Part shown: positions 23,559 through 28,130 of the stretch, in pieces
Position numbering within the stretch: position 1 is the stretch's first letter
How the letters are laid out: every line of letters begins with the position of its first letter
Assembly: GCA_045598045.1 (NCBI GenBank)
Contig: JAZLLG010000063.1
Location: 1-28,130 of the forward strand
Direction: 5' to 3'
Length of the DNA: 28,130 nucleotides
Source: RGIG3528 sp045598045
Lineage (GTDB): Bacteria; Bacillota; Clostridia; Lachnospirales; Lachnospiraceae
The notes under the pieces: model-generated
The model's input: the letters and a program-made list of their open reading frames with translations, nothing else
Database searches by the model: none
What the model was told of the DNA's origin: nothing
Translations under genes and position numbers: made by a program

Positions 23559-23587
23559 TTGAATTTACCGATGTTGATGAGTATTAT
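23559..23587 (+). promoter_or_regulatory. Promoter of the GH9-MATE operon
   Basis: TTGAAT (23559-23564), a 17-bp spacer and TATTAT (23582-23587) lie 39 bp ahead of the ATG at 23627. Confidence 0.7.
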
Positions 23588-23626
23588 TTCAATTGAAAGA
23601 ACAGGTTGTTTTTACTTGGAGGCGTG

Positions 23627-26107
23627 ATGTTTAAATTAGATAAAAAGAAAGAGTACATCAGCGACGGCGCGGCGCAGATTTCATGCTTTTCGGATTTTTA
23701 TCCCGAGGGGCATCAGTCAGGCGTTACCGTTGTTATGTGCAATGAAAGAATTGCCGCAAACGGAGATGTCCGCTTTGAACCTACTCCGGGGCAGTGGCAG
23801 CCGTTACCGAAGCTGCTGGAGCGTAAGGTGACGGGTGACAGCATAATACAAAAGCTCAAATATCCGGACGAAAGACGTGACAGAAGAGGATTTAACCCTC
23901 TTTTATATCCTGATTATGAATTTGAGTATGAGGTTTCTGTAAGGCCTGCTTTACAGAGCGTCGAAGTTGTCGTTAATCTCCGGGAACAGATACCTGAGGA
24001 GTATATCGGAAAGCTCTTTTTTAATTTGGAACTTTTCCCGGGGAAGCTTTTCGGCAAGTCTTTTATTTTTGACGGCAAATCCGGTACGTTCCCGAGGCAG
24101 CCTTTAAGCCCGGCTGTTTACCGTAAATCCAATTATCAAAAGGATGCAAAGGAAAAGGACGACGGCCTCAGAATGTTTAAGACCGATGACGGACAGTACA
24201 ATCCGCTTATCGCCGACGATATTATAGGAAAGCCGTACGGAGAAGGACGTAAAGTTACAATAGCTCCCGAAGATGACTGCAGCAGATTTTCCATTGAAAG
24301 CAAAACCGCGGACATTAAGCTTTACGATGGCCGGTTTAACCATAACAACGGGTGGTTTGTCTTAAGCTCGGAAATTCCGGCAAAAAAGACGAAAGAAGCC
24401 ATTAAGTGGATTATTACACCCAATGTGGTTGAAAGATGGTGTGCCGAGCCGACGATTCAGATTTCACAGGTCGGATATCATCCGAATCAGCCTAAAAAAG
24501 CGGTTATTGAGCTTGATGTCAGTGATAAAACGAGACGTAATACGGTTCTCTACAAAATCACCGAAAACGGAGCGAAGGCTATAAGAATGGGGGCACCTAC
24601 CCTTTGGGGAAAGTATCTTCGTTATAAGTACCTTATTCTCGATTTCAGTGATGTCAAGGAAGAAGGCCTGTATAAAATCCGATACGGCAAGGCGGAAACA
24701 AGTGCCTTCAGAATCTCTGAAGATGTGTATGACCGTGGTGTATGGCAGCCTGTACTTGAGTATTTTCTTCCGGTGCAGATGTGTCATATGCGTGTTGCGG
24801 ATAAGTACAGAGTATGGCACGGCTGCTGTCACATGGATGACGCGGTTATGGCAGCTGAAAATGTTAACCATTTTGACGGATACATTCAGAGAAAAAACAA
24901 TTCTTCAGTGCCCTCCGGCAAACATGTACACGGCCTGAACTGCGGTGGCTGGCATGATGCGGGAGACTATGACCTCCGCATCGAATCCCAGGTCGGAGAG
25001 ATGTATAATCTCGCTGTTATTTATGACGAGTTTGGACTTTATCTTGATTCCTGTACCATTGACCAGGAAAACCATAACGTTGAAATTCATCAGCCTGACG
25101 GAAAGAACGATCTTCTTGAACAAATTGAGCACGGTGCGATTTCCGTCGTGGCAGGCTATAAGGCACTTGGCGAGCTTTATCGTGGCATAATTTGTCGTGA
25201 CATTCGTCAGTATGTTCTTCTTGGAGATGCTTCCGTTATGACGGACGGTAAGCCCGGAAAAGACGACCGGCTTGTTTTTACCGAGGACAATCCCATGAAG
25301 GAACTGTCTTTGGCGGGGCAGCTTGCAGTGGCTTCCAAAGCGCTTAAAAAGCTTAATCCCGCACTTGCAAAGGAAGTGCTTGAAATAGCCGAGAACTGTT
25401 ATAAAAAACGTTTCGGAAAGGCTTCCGGTGAAGCGCCGCCGTGGATTCCGAAGGACAAATTCGAAAGCTTTGTAAAGAGCTCACAAATAGGTGCAGCTGT
25501 CGATATGTACCTTGGAACGGGAAAGGCAAAGTACAAAAAGAACATACTCGACGAGAGTGATTTTATCAAAGCCAATTCCGAAAACATGCTCGGAAGAATT
25601 GCAAAACTGTATAAGGATGAAGCTTTCAGACCACTTCTCGAAGAGATGAGAGGCGGTGCACTGAAATATGCGGAAAATCTTTCCAAGGCAAAGAAATCCA
25701 ATCCATACGAGGTGCCTTCAAACCTCGGAACGTGGGGCGTATGCTGGGGGGTTCAAAGACAGGCTTGTGACTATTATTTCATTCACAAAGCTTTTCCGGA
25801 GTTGTTTGACAGTTCTCTTTTGTTCAATTCCCTGAACTACATCCTCGGCTGTCATCCCGGCAGCAACAATTCATCTTTCGCTTCCGGTGTCGGAGCCAAG
25901 TCGATGACTACGGCGTACGGAGCTAACCGTGCGGACTGGTCCTACATTCCAGGCGGTGTTCCTTCGGGAACGGTATTGATTAAACCTGATCTCCCCGAAC
26001 TTCTTGACTTCCCTTTCCTGTGGCAACAGGGAGAGTACGTTATCGGCGGGGGCTCATCGAACTTTTTGTTCCTTGTCCAGGCGGTTATAAAGGAGCTTAA
26101 AAATTGA
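23627..26107 (+). CDS. Intracellular glycoside hydrolase family 9 enzyme
   Basis: This 826-residue beta-glycan hydrolase has no signal peptide, sorting motif or carbohydrate-binding module. An N-terminal region (about 1-280) of unknown type is followed by an Ig-like domain (about 285-370, starting ISQVGYHPNQPKKAVIELD). The GH9 catalytic barrel then carries CGGWHDAGDYD (439-449; D444 and D447 are the expected base and helper). Other landmarks are NYILGCHPGSNNSSFASGVG and the terminal acid candidate E803 in GEYVIGGGSSNF. Being cytoplasmic, it probably processes imported oligosaccharides (cello- or gluco-oligomers) rather than polymeric cellulose. GGAGG lies 4 bp before the ATG; an in-frame TTG at 23606 is less likely. 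The MATE gene overlaps its stop codon. Confidence 0.9.
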   Translation: MFKLDKKKEYISDGAAQISCFSDFYPEGHQSGVTVVMCNERIAANGDVRFEPTPGQWQPLPKLLERKVTGDSIIQKLKYPDERRDRRGFNPLLYPDYEFEYEVSVRPALQSVEVVVNLREQIPEEYIGKLFFNLELFPGKLFGKSFIFDGKSGTFPRQPLSPAVYRKSNYQKDAKEKDDGLRMFKTDDGQYNPLIADDIIGKPYGEGRKVTIAPEDDCSRFSIESKTADIKLYDGRFNHNNGWFVLSSEIPAKKTKEAIKWIITPNVVERWCAEPTIQISQVGYHPNQPKKAVIELDVSDKTRRNTVLYKITENGAKAIRMGAPTLWGKYLRYKYLILDFSDVKEEGLYKIRYGKAETSAFRISEDVYDRGVWQPVLEYFLPVQMCHMRVADKYRVWHGCCHMDDAVMAAENVNHFDGYIQRKNNSSVPSGKHVHGLNCGGWHDAGDYDLRIESQVGEMYNLAVIYDEFGLYLDSCTIDQENHNVEIHQPDGKNDLLEQIEHGAISVVAGYKALGELYRGIICRDIRQYVLLGDASVMTDGKPGKDDRLVFTEDNPMKELSLAGQLAVASKALKKLNPALAKEVLEIAENCYKKRFGKASGEAPPWIPKDKFESFVKSSQIGAAVDMYLGTGKAKYKKNILDESDFIKANSENMLGRIAKLYKDEAFRPLLEEMRGGALKYAENLSKAKKSNPYEVPSNLGTWGVCWGVQRQACDYYFIHKAFPELFDSSLLFNSLNYILGCHPGSNNSSFASGVGAKSMTTAYGANRADWSYIPGGVPSGTVLIKPDLPELLDFPFLWQQGEYVIGGGSSNFLFLVQAVIKELKN

Positions 26108-27465
26108 AAACCAAAACATTAAATATGACGGAAGGAAACACCACGAAGCTTCTGCTTACGTTTGCCTGGCCGATGCTTATCGGCAATCTGTTCCAGCAAC
26201 TGTACAATCTTGTTGACTCGGTAGTCGTCGGCAGATTTATCGGTAAAGAGGCACTTGCCTCAATCGGAGCAACAAACTCCGTCTCATTCCTGTTTTTTGC
26301 GCTTTGCAACGGCATCGGAAACGGCGGCGGCATTGTCACCTCGCAGTATTTCGGCAAAGGCGACACTAAGCTCGTTAAGAGCAGTATAGCGAATGTCGGT
26401 TACATTATGCTTGTATTTCCGGCAATAATAGGTACTATAGCGTACATTGTGTCAAAACCCCTGCTCGTCCTTCTGGAGACACCGGAAAATCTTCTTGCGG
26501 ATTCGGTTGCTTATTATCGAACGGTGTGCCTCGGTATTGTGTTTATATCGATGTATAACTTCATTTCGGCGATGCTTCGTGCATTGGGAGATTCAAAGAC
26601 GCCGCTTTACTTCCTGATTTTCTCCTGCATACTTAATACGGGGCTGGACATCCTCTTTGTCAGAGGCTTCGGCATGGGAGTAACGGGAGCGGGCATCGCA
26701 ACGGTTATCTCACAGTTTGTGTCCGCGGCAACTTGTATGATATACGCGTTTAAGACGAATTCGTACTTTAAGCTTGAAAAAGACGATTGGAAGTTCAGAA
26801 AAAATGTTTCCATGCATGCCATAAAGCTCGGAGTTCCGCTTTCACTTCAGTTCTCACTCATTGCGGTTTCCACAATGGCTCTCCAGCGAGTTGTAAACTC
26901 CTTCGGAGACGTTGCTGTTGCTGCGTTCACTGCAACAAGCAGAGTGGAGCAGATTATTCACCAGCCCTATCAGACATTAAGTGCGGCTCTTTCCACGTAT
27001 ACAGGCCAGAACTACGGAGCAGGCAAGAAAGACCGACTGACTCTCGGTCTTAAAAAAGGAATGCTTCTTATGACTGCCTTTACCGTTATTATGCTCATCG
27101 TAATGCAGGTGTTCAGTAAAGGAATCATAAGCATCTTCATCAAGGCTGATGAAGTTGAAGTTATCGAAATGGGCTCAAAGGCGCTCAAAATTACAAGCCT
27201 TTTCTACATTTTCCTCGGCATAATTTACACGGTCAGAGGTGTGCTGAACGGAATGGGAGACATCTTCTTTGCACTTTATAATGGCATAGTAGAGGTTATC
27301 GGACGTTTCATTGTACCTGTTTCCATGACATCCGTTGCATTCATCGGAATATGGGGAATATGGTGGTCCGTAGGCGTTGTGTGGTTCATAAGCGGGCTTA
27401 CGGCATGGATACGATATGTCGGATTTAACAAAAAAATGATGATAAAAATGGAAGAACCCGTTTAA
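26104..27465 (+). CDS. MATE-family multidrug/cation efflux transporter with TTG start
   Basis: This 453-residue inner-membrane transporter has about 12 helices and the two-lobed MATE pattern. MTEGNTTKLLLTFAWPMLIGN is followed by LFQQLYNLVDSVVVGRFIGKEALASIG in the first lobe, and the second lobe begins near KLGVPLSLQFSLIAVST. It should export cationic compounds or metabolites against Na+ or H+. Translation most likely starts at TTG 26104, which overlaps the GH9 stop (TTGA). AAGGAG lies 8 bp upstream (26090-26095), and the resulting MKTKTLNMTEGN matches family N termini. The in-frame ATG at 26125 has no ribosome site. This arrangement implies translational coupling to GH9. No terminator is evident after the stop. 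Confidence 0.92.
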   Translation: MKTKTLNMTEGNTTKLLLTFAWPMLIGNLFQQLYNLVDSVVVGRFIGKEALASIGATNSVSFLFFALCNGIGNGGGIVTSQYFGKGDTKLVKSSIANVGYIMLVFPAIIGTIAYIVSKPLLVLLETPENLLADSVAYYRTVCLGIVFISMYNFISAMLRALGDSKTPLYFLIFSCILNTGLDILFVRGFGMGVTGAGIATVISQFVSAATCMIYAFKTNSYFKLEKDDWKFRKNVSMHAIKLGVPLSLQFSLIAVSTMALQRVVNSFGDVAVAAFTATSRVEQIIHQPYQTLSAALSTYTGQNYGAGKKDRLTLGLKKGMLLMTAFTVIMLIVMQVFSKGIISIFIKADEVEVIEMGSKALKITSLFYIFLGIIYTVRGVLNGMGDIFFALYNGIVEVIGRFIVPVSMTSVAFIGIWGIWWSVGVVWFISGLTAWIRYVGFNKKMMIKMEEPV

Positions 27466-27484
27466 GGCAATGTCATTAAGTTAA

Positions 27485-27495
27485 GATGACGTAAC
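27485..27495. repeat. 11-bp direct repeat, left copy
   Basis: GATGACGTAAC recurs exactly at 28118-28128 in the same orientation. The left copy sits at the point where the hsdS-like reading frame begins and 20 bp after the MATE stop codon. Confidence 0.7.
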
Positions 27496-27951
27496 GAAGA
27501 TCTCTATAGGAAGCGCGGAAATATATCTGAAGAGTATGATGAACTTTGCTACAAAAAATATAAGCCACAACTCCACGATGTATATTTGGTTAAGTCTGGT
27601 TCAACTGTAGGAAAGGTTGCAATTGTCGAAACTACTGATAGATTCAACATTTGGTCGACATTAGCGGCAATGAGATGTGGAGAAAAAACTCATCCATATT
27701 TTCTTTATGATTTGCTACAAACAAAAGATTTACAAGCTCAAGTAGCCGATAAAGCATCAAATGGAACACAGCCTAATTTGAGTATGAGAGAATTAGAAAA
27801 GTTTTCTGTATGTGTGCCTTCAAATCTTGACGAGCAAAAGAAAATCGGTGACTATTTCAGAAATCTCGATGACATTATCACTCTTCATCAGCGTGAGCTT
27901 GAGAAGATAAAAGAGTACAAGAAGGGGCTACTGCAGAAAATGTTTGTGTAA
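27490..27951 (+). pseudogene. hsdS: 3' fragment of a type I restriction-modification specificity subunit (hsdS)
   Basis: The open frame of about 153 codons has no proper start: an in-frame TGA at 27487 precedes it, and there is no ribosome site. The translation reads NEDLYRKRGNISEEYDELCY, then LHDVYLVKSGSTVGKVAIVE. It continues with NIWSTLAAMRC, ASNGTQPNLSMRELEKF and PSNLDEQKKIGDYF. The last part is LDDIITLHQRELEKIK, ending in YKKGLLQKMFV. This is the C-terminal target-recognition domain and conserved helical spacer of HsdS; a complete subunit has about 380-420 residues and two such domains. No hsdM or hsdR is in the window. It may be a relic, or a silent cassette for shuffling an hsdS outside the window. 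A restart at TTG 27586 is possible but lacks a ribosome site. Confidence 0.82.
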
Positions 27952-28130
27952 GCACATTAGCAGTATTGAAAACAGGTAGAAGGAAGCGAAAGTTTGAAAC
28001 AAAGAAGTAGAGGTTACCCAAGAAATTAGAGCATAACAAATAAACCATCCAATGGGTGGCTGAATAACTAAATATAAACGCAACACCTAATCAGGAAGCT
28101 GTTAATGGTTCATCCTTGATGACGTAACCA
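27952..28130. other. AT-rich non-coding tail of the hsdS segment
   Basis: No gene is supported here. A short hairpin, CCATCC-aat-GGGTGG, lies near 28043-28057. The right copy of the 11-bp direct repeat is close to the window end, where a short frame reads WFILDDVT (28106-28129); it may be the edge of a coding region continuing outside. Confidence 0.5.
28118..28128. repeat. 11-bp direct repeat, right copy
   Basis: GATGACGTAAC is an exact copy of 27485-27495. The two copies bracket the hsdS fragment, 633 bp apart start to start. Confidence 0.7.

Overview
The window (about 44% GC by eye) reads as chromosomal DNA of an anaerobic Firmicute, most likely a Lachnospiraceae/Clostridia member. Supporting features are a PerR plus reverse-rubrerythrin peroxide defence, the Firmicute-specific DUF4317 and DUF4867 families, a C69 dipeptidase, an intracellular GH9 glycosidase, strong AGGAGG ribosome sites and sigma-A type promoters. 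The organism is an inference. No rRNA, tRNA or CRISPR array was seen.

Layout: (1) 1-3796, a stress module: CadC-type repressor, Cd/Zn/Pb P1B-ATPase, PerR and reverse rubrerythrin. It is bracketed by two near-identical, same-orientation palindromic elements of about 126 bp. (2) 3879-7094, an ABC exporter carrying a C-terminal GNAT acetyltransferase domain, followed by an AraC-type regulator. A 349-bp gap rich in GGTATC/GATACC repeats follows. (3) 7444-11777, a minus-strand DUF4867 cupin-like gene, then a plus-strand three-gene operon: DUF4317, PepD dipeptidase and an MBL-fold hydrolase. (4) 11778-16478, housekeeping and ion homeostasis: prmA (minus), ansA-rsmH (plus), and a minus-strand operon of a PII-like protein plus a CPA2 cation/proton antiporter. 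(5) 16701-21360, an intracellular esterase-like protein, an orphan chemoreceptor and a Gfo/Idh/MocA oxidoreductase. (6) 21459-27465, a long protein ending in a TerD-like domain, then a GH9 glycosidase translationally coupled to a MATE transporter that starts with TTG. (7) 27485-28130, a broken type I restriction specificity (hsdS) segment with an 11-bp direct repeat at each end.

The most unusual points are the ABC-GNAT fusion, the PII-like/antiporter pair, the TerD-like protein without a ter cluster, the hsdS remnant with its direct repeats, and the paired palindromic elements around the metal/peroxide module. Gene functions are inferred from motifs read by eye; no database search was run.
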